A DNA stretch of 35,626 bases, from the NCBI GenBank assembly GCA_947478005.1, contig CANJVG010000024.1:1-35626 (forward strand), read 5' to 3'. The position numbers and the translations under genes were made by a program. Positions within the stretch are counted from its first letter, which is position 1, and the number at the start of each line of letters is the position of its first letter. The notes below the pieces were generated by a model that was not told the DNA's origin, did no database searches, and saw only the letters and a program-made list of their open reading frames with translations. This DNA is from Bacteroidota bacterium (GTDB lineage Bacteria; Bacteroidota; Bacteroidia; Chitinophagales; LD1). Positions 27,467-35,014 of the stretch are shown one piece after another.

Positions 27467-28402
27467 ATGAAAAAAGTCCTTGGTGTTCTCTTTGCGCTGC
27501 TTGTAATTCTACTCTTGATACCGGTATTGTTTTATTTTTTGCAATCCAATCACATTGTGTCTAAGCAACAGGCGAAGCAGGATTTATCTTCTCCCAATTC
27601 TCATTTCCTCAACTGGAAAGGAGCGGAAATCCATTATGTAGATGAAGGCAGCGGATTCCCGGTATTAATGATTCATGGATTCGGAGGTGCCTATACAAAC
27701 TTCTCCAAGCTTTCTGATTTGATGAAAAACGATTACCGCGTTATTCGTATTGATTTACCGGGCTTCGGACTTTCTGATTTCCCTCCGGTGAAAGAAGGCG
27801 AGAATTATCTGGGTGATTATGCTGAATACATTTCCTTTATCCTCGACACGCTGCATTTAGATTCGGTGTATGTGATTGGAAATTCTATGGGCGGTGCCGT
27901 TACCTGGATGAGTGCCGTGAATCATCCGGAGAAGGTGAAGAAGATTGTGCTGTTGGACCCTGCGGGCTACGACTCCGAGCAGATTGCCAACAAACTCGCA
28001 ATGTTCAAATTCAAATCGGTTCGTAATATTTTCGGCAAAGGAATGCCTTTGTTTATGAGCTGGCAGGGAATAAGAACCGCTTATTACAGAGACAACGAGA
28101 TAAAGGAAGAGAACGTAATTCGCAACAACGAATTCACTAACCGCGAAGGAAACATCACCCACATGCTCAATCTTGCGCTGTCTAAGCAGTTTCCCGACAC
28201 GGCCTTAATTCAGCAGGTGCATACGCCAACATTAATTGTTTGGGGAACAGAAGACGAAATTATTCCGCTCTCTCATGCCGAACGTTTTCATCGCGATATC
28301 AAGGGAAGCGAACTCGCCTTGATTGACAGCTGCGGCCATTGCCCGATGATGGAAGACGCAGAAAAAACGAAAGATTTAGTTGAGAAGTTCTTCAGAGAAT
28401 AA
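27467..28402 (+). CDS. Alpha/beta-fold hydrolase with N-terminal membrane anchor
   Basis: A 311-residue hydrolase. Residues about 5-25 are a hydrophobic signal anchor. The oxyanion region is MIHGFGGAYTNF (about 68-79). The catalytic triad reads S140 in GNSMGGA, D263 in WGTEDEIIPL, and H291 in DSCGHCPMME. A cap domain of about 100 residues sits between the nucleophile and the acid. The family includes esterases, haloperoxidase-like and epoxide-type hydrolases, so the substrate is not predictable. It ends exactly where the convergent parE begins its stop codon (28403), with no bases between. Confidence 0.85.
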   Translation: MKKVLGVLFALLVILLLIPVLFYFLQSNHIVSKQQAKQDLSSPNSHFLNWKGAEIHYVDEGSGFPVLMIHGFGGAYTNFSKLSDLMKNDYRVIRIDLPGFGLSDFPPVKEGENYLGDYAEYISFILDTLHLDSVYVIGNSMGGAVTWMSAVNHPEKVKKIVLLDPAGYDSEQIANKLAMFKFKSVRNIFGKGMPLFMSWQGIRTAYYRDNEIKEENVIRNNEFTNREGNITHMLNLALSKQFPDTALIQQVHTPTLIVWGTEDEIIPLSHAERFHRDIKGSELALIDSCGHCPMMEDAEKTKDLVEKFFRE

Positions 28403-30286
28403 TTACACAATCTCCACCAACGAATCAATCGCCTGCACCTCATCTTTCTCTATTCGCAGATTTTCGATGATGAACTTCTGACGGTCTTCCGAGTTCTTGC
28501 CCATGTAGTAGGCTAACAGCGTTTCCAGCTTTATTCTGTCTTCTACTATCACTGGCCGCACACGCATATCTTCTCCAATAAAACCTTCAAACTCCTCAGG
28601 CGATATTTCTCCCAAACCTTTAAAGCGCGTTATCTCCGGATTGCCCTTCAACTCCTTCACAGCCTTTTGCTTTTCATCTTCGTTGTAGCAGTAGATAGTC
28701 TTCTGCTTGTTGCGCACACGGAACAATGGAGTTTCGAGAATCTTCACATGCCCGTTGCGCACCACATCAGGGAAAAACTGAAGAAAGAAAGTAAGCAACA
28801 GCAAGCGAATGTGCATTCCATCCACATCGGCATCGGTCGCTACTATAATGTTGTTGTAGCGCAGGTCATCAATACTGTCTTCTATGTTCAAGGCATGCTG
28901 CAACAGGTTGAACTCTTCGTTTTCATACACCACCTTCTTCGTCATGCCGAAACAGTTCAAAGGCTTACCGCGCAAACTGAACACCGCCTGCAAATCAGGA
29001 TTACGGCTCTTCGTTATCGAACCGCTGGCCGAATCACCTTCGGTAATAAACAAGGTGGTCAACAAACGGTCGGTAGCCTTTTCATCATTAAAATGTCTGC
29101 GGCAATCGCGCAGCTTCTTGTTGTGTATGTTCGCTTTCTTCGCGCGCTCATTCGCCAGCTTCTTTATACCCGCTATTTCCTTGCGCTCTCTTTCGCTCTG
29201 CAATATCCGCTTCAACAATGCCTCTGCCGTTTGCGAATTCTTATGCAGGTAATTATCGAGGTTCTCCTTCACAAACTCCAGCAAAAACTGCTTCATCGTT
29301 TTGTCCTCACCATGCAGCTTATCTGTGCCGAGTTTTGTTTTCGTTTGGCTTTCAAACACCGGCTCCTGAATCCGCACCGACACCGCGCCCACTATCGCCT
29401 CGCGAATATCCACCGCATCAAAATCCTTCTTATAAAACTCCCGCACCGTCTTCACGATTGCTTCGCGAAAAGCCAGCAAGTGCGTTCCGCCCTGCACGGT
29501 GTATTGTCCGTTTACAAACGAATAAAACTCCTCCCCGTATTGATGATTATGCGTCAGCGCTATTTCAATATCCTCACTCACCAGGTGAATAATCGGATAC
29601 ACTAAATCCGCATTCTCTTTCTTCTTCGACAGCAAATCATACAAACCCTTTTGCGAAATGTAGCGGTTGCCGTTGTAGTAAAACGCCAGACCCGTGTTCA
29701 GGTAACTGTAGTTCTGAATCATCAACTCTACATACTCGTGCATGTAGTGGTAATTCTTAAAAATCTTATTGTCGGGCAGGAACTCGATATACGTTCCGTT
29801 CGGCTCATCGGTCTTCTCCAGCTTATGCTCCTTCGTCAGTTTGCCGCAATCAAACTCTGCCGTTTTCATCTGCCCTTCGCGCACAGCCGATGCCTTAAAA
29901 TAAACCGACAGCGCGTTCACTGCCTTCGTTCCCACCCCGTTCAACCCCACCGACTTCTTAAACGCCTTCGAATCATACTTCGCCCCCGTGTTTATCTGGC
30001 TCACACAATCCACCAGTTTCCCCAGCGGAATCCCGCGCCCGTAATCGCGCACCGTCACCTTCTCCTTCGTCACGGTTATGTCCACCTTCTTGCCGTAACC
30101 CATCTGGTATTCGTCAATGCAGTTATCAATCACCTCCTTCAGCAAAATATAAATACCATCATCCATCGATGACCCATCGCCCGTTTTGCCTATATACATC
30201 CCCGGCCTAATCCGGATATGCTCCAGCCAGTCGAGGGTTTTCACTTCATCTTCCGTGTACCTTGCTTCTACTTGTTCTTTTGCCAT
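28403..30286 (-). CDS. parE: DNA topoisomerase IV subunit B
   Basis: A 627-residue ATPase subunit of topoisomerase IV, which decatenates daughter chromosomes. The GHKL ATPase domain has E51-x-x-x-N55 in [19 protein letters not shown] and [12 protein letters not shown]. The TOPRIM domain has TEGDSASGS (about residue 415) and [10 protein letters not shown]. The opening [22 protein letters not shown] and the DGSSMDDG insertion identify ParE rather than GyrB in Bacteroidota. In many relatives parC follows; here a convergent hydrolase abuts the stop, so parC must lie elsewhere. Start ATG 30286 ([13 protein letters not shown]). Confidence 0.95.
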   Translation of the reverse strand: MAKEQVEARYTEDEVKTLDWLEHIRIRPGMYIGKTGDGSSMDDGIYILLKEVIDNCIDEYQMGYGKKVDITVTKEKVTVRDYGRGIPLGKLVDCVSQINTGAKYDSKAFKKSVGLNGVGTKAVNALSVYFKASAVREGQMKTAEFDCGKLTKEHKLEKTDEPNGTYIEFLPDNKIFKNYHYMHEYVELMIQNYSYLNTGLAFYYNGNRYISQKGLYDLLSKKKENADLVYPIIHLVSEDIEIALTHNHQYGEEFYSFVNGQYTVQGGTHLLAFREAIVKTVREFYKKDFDAVDIREAIVGAVSVRIQEPVFESQTKTKLGTDKLHGEDKTMKQFLLEFVKENLDNYLHKNSQTAEALLKRILQSERERKEIAGIKKLANERAKKANIHNKKLRDCRRHFNDEKATDRLLTTLFITEGDSASGSITKSRNPDLQAVFSLRGKPLNCFGMTKKVVYENEEFNLLQHALNIEDSIDDLRYNNIIVATDADVDGMHIRLLLLTFFLQFFPDVVRNGHVKILETPLFRVRNKQKTIYCYNEDEKQKAVKELKGNPEITRFKGLGEISPEEFEGFIGEDMRVRPVIVEDRIKLETLLAYYMGKNSEDRQKFIIENLRIEKDEVQAIDSLVEIV

Positions 30287-30964
30287 GCTGCAATTATCTA
30301 TTAGTTCTGCGCAACCTATCTGCGCTTCAAAAAAAATCCCGGGTGAAATTAGCGAGGCGCGAATCTAGAATTGCCTTAGAAATCAACAACTGCACTTTGT
30401 TGATAAAAAACAAGACAATGAAAATTATTTGAGCCTGTCCCGACCGAATGTTTAAATGAGGACGGGAGGGTTCCGCGAGGCGCGGGCGGGCTATCCGTTC
30501 CCGCTCTTTTTTTGCTGTATTTTGTCCTCCGCTGGCGGAGGTGGTCCCGCAGCTTTGTGCGGGAACGGAGGTGGTTGTATTTCCTCTTCACTCACAGCAA
30601 AAAAAGGAGCTCCACTACTATCCCTAACCCAACAGCCGCCCTTCACTTTGCATTTTTCCCCTCTACAGAGGGTTGGCAAAATTCCGCTTTGGGAATTTTG
30701 ACGGGGTGTGTTGCATTTCAATCCGTAATCCAAAATCCGAATTCCGCAATCTTCATTCAGTCCCATCAGGACGCCCTATTGATAGAAATAAACGCCTCCC
30801 ATAAAGTTCATTGTATCGCACCCCAGCGGGGTGCCAGCTTTGCAGCAAAACCATAACCAAACAAACCCCGACCCCAGCGGGGTCAAATTTTGGTAGAAAT
30901 TATTGTTGACCTTTTCTTCAAATCCCATCGGGATGGTCTTTTGTTTTTAGCGCGATTAGATAGA
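30287..30964. repeat. Gene-free stretch packed with short perfect hairpins
   Basis: Eight perfect mini-palindromes are visible: 30526-30541 (CCTCCGC-TG-GCGGAGG), 30545-30564 (TCCCGCA-GCTTTG-TGCGGGA), 30659-30672 (CCCTCT-AC-AGAGGG), 30677-30700 (CAAAATTCC-GCTTTG-GGAATTTTG), 30760-30772 (GTCC-CATCA-GGAC), 30818-30834 (GCACCCC-AGC-GGGGTGC), 30870-30884 (GACCCC-AGC-GGGGTC) and 30922-30934 (ATCCC-ATC-GGGAT). Two share the GCTTTG loop; two or three share a trinucleotide loop with C-rich/G-rich arms whose outer bases differ but still pair. This looks like a dispersed REP-like repeat family. Short open frames here on both strands run through the palindromes and are not believable genes. The first 240 bases after parE hold its promoter region, in which I see no clear consensus. 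Confidence 0.75.
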
Positions 30965-31399
30965 CTACAATACTAACTTCAGCAGGAGCGAGAAATCGCT
31001 TTGAAACTTTTCGAGGTCGAAATCTGTAATGCTTTTTATCGTTCTGATTTTCTCGGTAGAAGCTAGAAGAGTATTTAAAATTTCTCTTTTAAACTCAATT
31101 TTATCCAATCCACGCATTCTATCATAATTAAGCTTAACGTCATATTCTAGTGCATTCTCTACTTCTATTGTAATATCATGACCAACAATTTTCCTTTTTC
31201 CATGATAATATTTAGGCTTTCTCTCCTTTAAAAAAAAATCGAACCTAGTTTCCACGCAAATAATCCCTAAGATTAAATCTTTTAAATTTTCACCATAGTG
31301 CATCTCTTCAAAATACTTCTTTAATAAGGTAGAAATTTCTTCTATCCAACTAGACCTTTCAATATCTAAGTTAGTCGTTAGTGCTATTCCTATTTTCAT
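30965..31399 (-). CDS. Small protein resembling bacterial immunity proteins
   Basis: A 144-residue soluble protein starting MKIGIALTTNLDIERSSWIE. It is rich in Lys, Glu, Ile and Leu with a predicted mix of helices and strands and no signal or membrane segment. Size, isolated position and composition are like Imm-type (polymorphic toxin) immunity proteins, and I have a weak memory of Imm44-like sequences opening similarly; treat the name as a guess. No toxin gene is next to it. Its AT-rich coding sequence (many AAA, ATT and GAA codons) contrasts with the C-rich neighbours, which suggests recent acquisition. It lies between two groups of hairpins. Confidence 0.55.
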   Translation of the reverse strand: MKIGIALTTNLDIERSSWIEEISTLLKKYFEEMHYGENLKDLILGIICVETRFDFFLKERKPKYYHGKRKIVGHDITIEVENALEYDVKLNYDRMRGLDKIEFKREILNTLLASTEKIRTIKSITDFDLEKFQSDFSLLLKLVL

Positions 31400-31515
31400 A
31401 TTATCTGAATATTTTATTGCTTTGCCGTTGGTGTTTTAGCATCGCCTCTACAATGCGTCACTAACAATTATTTCCAAATCTAACCTTCCCTTTGTATTTC
31501 CCTCGGCCTTGTGAA

Positions 31516-31653
31516 TTTTGGCGTTAAAAAAATTGTTCTGATTACCGTTAAGAACTGCGCACTGTTTGAGCGCTACACAAACTTCACAATTATGACAAAT
31601 CGTAGCGCGCGAGTTTGCGCAGTTTAGGTAGTCAGAACAATTTTTAGCCAAAA
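31516..31653. repeat. About 138-nt imperfect fold-back (inverted repeat) element
   Basis: Long arms pair across a ~25-base centre: TTTTGGC (31516-31522) with GCCAAAA (31647-31653), ATTGTTCTGATTACC (31532-31546) with GGTAGTCAGAACAAT (31627-31641, one mismatch), CTGCGCA (31555-31561) with TGCGCAG (31616-31622), and GCGCTAC (31570-31576) with GTAGCGC (31602-31608). Small bulges separate the blocks. A 67-residue minus-strand frame over it (31651-31448) with CxxC pairs follows from the palindrome and I do not call it a gene. It could be a MITE-like element, a REP-type element or a structured RNA. Confidence 0.7.
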
Positions 31654-31675
31654 GTCACACAGCCTTGAACTTTTG

Positions 31676-31701
31676 TTTCTTTTGGTTCAAGCCAAAAGAA
31701 A
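31676..31701. repeat. Perfect 10-bp hairpin beside the fold-back element
   Basis: TTTCTTTTGG (31676-31685) pairs with CCAAAAGAAA (31692-31701) around the loop TTCAAG. An overlapping alternative pairing CTTGAAC (31664-31670) / GTTCAAG (31685-31691) shares the loop bases, so the two structures exclude each other. Confidence 0.6.
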
Positions 31702-31725
31702 AAGATAGCATGGAAGACAAAGGTT

Positions 31726-31794
31726 CCACCCCGCTGGGGTGGTAAGCGCACAGCATTCTAAATATACTACCAAGCTCTCACCCCTCTGGGGTGA
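31726..31794. repeat. Two further CCCC-triplet-GGGG hairpins
   Basis: CCACCCC-GCT-GGGGTGG (31726-31742) and TCACCCC-TCT-GGGGTGA (31778-31794) belong to the same shape class as those at 30818, 30870 and 30922. The rest of the stretch up to 31951 is A- and C-rich with no gene I can see; it should contain the promoter of the next gene. Confidence 0.7.
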
Positions 31795-31951
31795 AAACAA
31801 ACACCCTCCTACTCAAAAACTCTCCCTTTTCCCCTCAAAAATATTTCCCCCACCAACCCTTGCACAAAAAAAAACTTTTTATTTCTTTTACACTACAATT
31901 TAAGCAAACAACAATTTCATAACTCACTCTTCTGGTTCTAAACAAAAACCA

Positions 31952-32713
31952 ATGACTGAATTAGAAGGGCTAAAAATCTTCGAAATGGAAACAGGACACG
32001 CAAAAAATGTAGCCAACTTAGGCAAAGCAAAAATCAACATCACAGGTTACGGAGCCAGCTATCAGCCCTCCAATCCCAAACTCGCGATCAGCGCCATCGG
32101 CAGCAAATACACCAACAGCGATGTGGCCGTCAAAGCCGTAGAGCCGTTCCGTGTGCCGTACAAAAATTTCATTGATGGTCGCAAGGTAATCTTCGCTGGG
32201 GTCAACAAACTTTTCACCAGCGCATTCAAAAACCTCAAATCCAGCGATGGCGTTCCCAAAACAACTGTAAATGATGCCTTCACCATCCTCAAAAAAATCA
32301 AAGGCACCAACAAGCCGCCCAAACTAAAAGAAGGCGAGCCCGTTCCCGGTGCCCATTCCACCTCTCAGCAAAGCTACGACATGCGCCTCGCCAATGTAAA
32401 CGAACTCATCGCCCTCTTGGCCAACACCACCCAATACAACCCCACCGAAACCGATATTCAGGTTTTAGCCCTCAAAGCCTTTGCCGAAGACCTTCAAAAA
32501 GCCAACGACAAAGTAGCCGAAACCTACCAACCCTTCTCCGAAGCCCTCAAAAACCGCGACATCGAACTCTATTACCCCGAAACCGGCCTCTACGACATAG
32601 CTGCCAAACTCAAACTCTATGTCTCCAGCATCACAGCCCTTTCCGCCACCGACAAAAAGCTCATCACCTCCCTCAAATTCACCAAACCGTCCAAAAAGTT
32701 CCTGCACTTCTAA
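31952..32713 (+). CDS. Unrecognised 253-residue protein, C-rich coding strand
   Basis: A soluble protein without signal peptide or membrane segment. It starts MTELEGLKIFEMETGHAKNV and ends KFTKPSKKFLHF. The middle has a Lys-rich turn (KKIKGTNKPPKLKEGEPVPG), and the C-terminal half is mostly predicted helix (ETDIQVLALKAFAEDLQKAN, then YDIAAKLKLYVSSITALSA). Similar length, Lys-rich, helical hypothetical proteins are common in Bacteroidota, but I know no function. Codon use is unusual: 32401-32460 on the coding strand has 26 C against 6 G. It is monocistronic, with hairpins upstream and a strong terminator 22 bases after its stop. Confidence 0.75.
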   Translation: MTELEGLKIFEMETGHAKNVANLGKAKINITGYGASYQPSNPKLAISAIGSKYTNSDVAVKAVEPFRVPYKNFIDGRKVIFAGVNKLFTSAFKNLKSSDGVPKTTVNDAFTILKKIKGTNKPPKLKEGEPVPGAHSTSQQSYDMRLANVNELIALLANTTQYNPTETDIQVLALKAFAEDLQKANDKVAETYQPFSEALKNRDIELYYPETGLYDIAAKLKLYVSSITALSATDKKLITSLKFTKPSKKFLHF

Positions 32714-32734
32714 TCTGTCCTTTATTTTTCCAAC

Positions 32735-32769
32735 AATAAAAAATGCCCCATTTTGGGGCATTTTTTATT
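32735..32769 (+). terminator. Strong intrinsic terminator with a 16-bp perfect stem
   Basis: AATAAAAAATGCCCCA (32735-32750) pairs perfectly with TGGGGCATTTTTTATT (32754-32769) around a TTT loop. Its A-tract and T-tract make it symmetrical, so it can also stop transcripts from the right. Confidence 0.9.
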
Positions 32770-32791
32770 AAAAACTGATTACTTGACCCAC

Positions 32792-33043
32792 AAACCAAAA
32801 TCAATCACCCTCAAACTGAAATCAAACACCCTCTAACCAAAGTCAATCACCATCAAACTGAAATCAATCCCCCTCAAACCAAAGTCAATCACCATCAAAC
32901 TGAAATCAAACACCCTCTAACCAAAGTCAATCACCCTCAAACTAAAATCAAACACCTTCAAACCAAAGTCAATCAACCATAAACCAAAGTCAACCCACCT
33001 CAAACCGCTCTCAAACCACCTCAAACCAAACTCAACCACCCCC
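32792..33043. repeat. Twelve-copy 21-bp tandem array with 42-bp alternation
   Basis: Twelve uninterrupted 21-base units. Types close to AAACCAAAGTCAATCACCCTC and AAACTGAAATCAAACACCCTC tend to alternate in the first eight copies, giving a 42-bp higher-order period; the last three are more degenerate. On the minus strand the frame reads as heptads such as V-I-D-F-G-L-R and G-I-D-F-S-L-M but with scattered stops. There are no spacers, so it is not a CRISPR. It fills the gap between the terminator and the 3' end of the serine hydrolase gene, stopping six bases short of that stop codon. Plus-strand G is nearly absent (3 G and 20 C in 32881-32940). Confidence 0.9.
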
Positions 33044-33049
33044 ACTTCA

Positions 33050-34186
33050 CTACCTCACCATCTTCAATACCTCTTCCACAATAGTATGGTAATCCTTCGA
33101 GTGCTTATCGTCACTCACTCCGAGTTTATGGCGACCCAGCCGCACCACAACCGTATGGTATTCGGGTAGACTGATAATATATTGACCAAGAATGCCGCGT
33201 TGGTAAAACACCCGGGTGCCATGCGAGCTATCAAGCCAAAATGAATAACCATAATAGGGAGCCAAAGCGCCCTTAGTGGCCATCTGCACAAACCCACTAT
33301 CCAGCAATTGCACCCCATTCCAGTTTCCTTCATGCAGCATCAGTTTTCCAAATCGCGCAAAGTCGCGCGCGTTCGAGTTAAAGCAGCAAAAAGCCAGCTC
33401 CGTTCCCTTTTCATCCGTATGCCATTTGGCGGCATGTTCCGCCTGCATCGGCTTCCAAAGCCATTCGCTCGCCAACTCCGCCAACGATTTGCCACTGGCT
33501 TTCATCACACACATGCCAAGCAGTTGCGTAGAGCCGCTTTGATAATTATAGAACGTCCCCGGAGTATCCACAATAGGCAATCGCAGCATCAATTTGTTTT
33601 CATCTTCCGTATAGTACGCCTCGGCACTCACCGCAAACGGATTGCTATACGATTCGTTCCATTCCATACCCGAACTCATCGTGCTCAGATGCCAAAGCTC
33701 CAGTTCGCTCGCGTGTTTGCCTTTTAGTTCGGGCAGAATGCTGTTCACTTTCTGATGCCAGTCTTTCAATATTCCTTTCTGAATAGCTATTTGCGCCAGC
33801 ATGGTCGTTATACTTTTCGCCATCGAAAACGAATTTGACTGACTGCTGTCCGAATAATTCTCCCAATACTTTTCGGCCACTACACTATCGTTCTGAATAA
33901 CCAAAAAGGCCACGCTGTTCGTTTGTGTCAATACCGATTCAAGAGGAGAGGAGAGGGTCACTTTATCATAGCGTTCGCTCACAGGCCATTGCCACACCTG
34001 TTGGGCAGCTTCTATCGGGTGACTGTCAAAATATTTGGCATCATCAATCGTAGCTGAATTGTTACCATGCAGATAACAGGCCCAAAGTCCTTTCAGCAAA
34101 TAGTTGTCGCCTTTAATTTTAATAACTAAAACAAGAAGGACCAATGTCAATGCCACACCGGCCAATATTTTTCCTAATCTTTTCAT
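33050..34186 (-). CDS. Serine hydrolase of the class C beta-lactamase fold
   Basis: A 378-residue membrane-anchored hydrolase. Residues about 5-24 are a signal anchor. The nucleophile motif S121-M-A-K124 fits SxxK. The second motif lies in TFYNYQSGSTQ (Tyr213-Tyr215), Y-x-S in place of the Y-x-N of true class C beta-lactamases, as in NylB-like amide hydrolases and related esterases. The third, KTG-like position seems to be HGT (SSHGTRVFYQRG). The changes argue against a beta-lactam resistance role; an esterase, amidase or D-amino-acid peptidase is more likely. The protein would face the periplasm. The gene stop lies six bases from the tandem array. It is divergent from rsmE, 108 bases away. 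Confidence 0.83.
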   Translation of the reverse strand: MKRLGKILAGVALTLVLLVLVIKIKGDNYLLKGLWACYLHGNNSATIDDAKYFDSHPIEAAQQVWQWPVSERYDKVTLSSPLESVLTQTNSVAFLVIQNDSVVAEKYWENYSDSSQSNSFSMAKSITTMLAQIAIQKGILKDWHQKVNSILPELKGKHASELELWHLSTMSSGMEWNESYSNPFAVSAEAYYTEDENKLMLRLPIVDTPGTFYNYQSGSTQLLGMCVMKASGKSLAELASEWLWKPMQAEHAAKWHTDEKGTELAFCCFNSNARDFARFGKLMLHEGNWNGVQLLDSGFVQMATKGALAPYYGYSFWLDSSHGTRVFYQRGILGQYIISLPEYHTVVVRLGRHKLGVSDDKHSKDYHTIVEEVLKMVR

Positions 34187-34258
34187 GGGTAGATAAATGA
34201 GTTAGAACGAATGTAAACCAAAACCAATTACAAAATACAAACACAACCTGCCAAAGCC

Positions 34259-34289
34259 TTTGCGAGTGCTGCGTCATAATCTTATTTTG
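34259..34289 (+). promoter_or_regulatory. Bacteroidota-type promoter of rsmE
   Basis: TTTG at 34259-34262, a 19-base spacer, and TTATTTTG at 34282-34289 (one mismatch to TAnnTTTG). The start codon at 34295 lies only five bases after the -7 element, so transcription would begin at or next to the GTG and the mRNA would be leaderless. Confidence 0.5.
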
Positions 34290-34294
34290 CACCC

Positions 34295-35002
34295 GTGAAC
34301 ATCTTCTATTGTCCCCTCGCCATTCTCAATGAATACTGTGTGCTCGATGAAACCGAATCGCGCCACATAGCCAACGTCATGCGCAAGCGCGATGGCGAAG
34401 AACTCTTTGTGTTCGATGGCAAAGGAAATCTGTTCGATGCACGCATTCAAAGCATTGGTAAAAAAGAAGTAACCGTGCATGTGGTGCGCTTAATGCAGAT
34501 AGAAGATGCCACCCTGCCCCGCTTGCACATAGCCATTGCCCCTCCCAAAAACATCGAGCGCTTCGAATGGTTTGCCGAAAAAGTTACCGAGATAGGCGTG
34601 GCCGAAATAACACCCCTGCTGTGCAAGCATTCCGAACGAAAGGAGTTACGGATAGATAGAATGGAAAAGATTTTACTCGGAGCCTGCAAGCAAAGTCTCA
34701 AACTCAGCATTCCGAAGATGAACCCGATGATAAAGTTGGAAGACTTTGTAACCAAGAATCAGGATAAGGCTTTGAAGTATATTGCTTACTGCGATGAAAA
34801 ATCCACTCACTTAAAGAATACTTACAAAGGAAACTTTGATGCCGTAATAATGATTGGCCCCGAAGGCGATTTTACCAAAGAAGAAGTCTTATTGGCCGAT
34901 AAGAACGAATATCAAACAGTTTCGCTGGGCAAAAGCCGCTTGCGTTTGGAAACAGCAGGTATATTTGCAGCCACCGTTTTTAATTTGGCGAACGAACAAT
35001 AG
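34295..35002 (+). CDS. rsmE: 16S rRNA (uracil-1498-N3)-methyltransferase RsmE
   Basis: Methylates U1498 of 16S rRNA in the assembled 30S subunit with SAM. A 235-residue SPOUT-class enzyme of normal length. The N-terminal PUA-like part has ESRHIANVMRKRDGEELFVF. The trefoil knot carries MIGPEGDFTKEE and SLGKSRLRLETAGIFA, the SAM and dimer signature. The start is GTG 34295 (MNIFYCPLAIL); later ATGs would remove conserved N-terminal sequence. Its stop is 12 bases before the next gene, so they probably share a transcript. Confidence 0.94.
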   Translation: MNIFYCPLAILNEYCVLDETESRHIANVMRKRDGEELFVFDGKGNLFDARIQSIGKKEVTVHVVRLMQIEDATLPRLHIAIAPPKNIERFEWFAEKVTEIGVAEITPLLCKHSERKELRIDRMEKILLGACKQSLKLSIPKMNPMIKLEDFVTKNQDKALKYIAYCDEKSTHLKNTYKGNFDAVIMIGPEGDFTKEEVLLADKNEYQTVSLGKSRLRLETAGIFAATVFNLANEQ

Positions 35003-35014
35003 ATTCATTTTTAG

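Noticed and set aside
28667-29605. 312-codon open frame on the plus strand opposite parE
   Set aside because: It lies wholly inside parE, has His/Leu/Arg-rich composition typical of an antisense frame, and no domain. The parE motifs on the other strand are unambiguous.
29651-30172. 173-codon plus-strand frame opposite parE
   Set aside because: Antisense shadow of the parE ATPase domain with low-complexity Val/His/Leu composition.
30491-30856. Overlapping small frames on both strands after parE
   Set aside because: They run through several perfect hairpins and low-complexity runs and have no conserved-looking sequence.
31448-31651. 67-codon minus-strand frame with CxxC pairs, zinc-ribbon-like
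   Set aside because: It spans the fold-back element, and the cysteines fall within the palindrome. No start signal or family match.
32792-33043. CRISPR array
   Set aside because: Units are 21 bases and contiguous with no unique spacers, and there are no cas genes nearby.
33050-34186. Beta-lactamase resistance gene
   Set aside because: It has SxxK but Y-x-S and no KTG at the third motif. It resembles NylB-like and esterase members of the fold more than AmpC.
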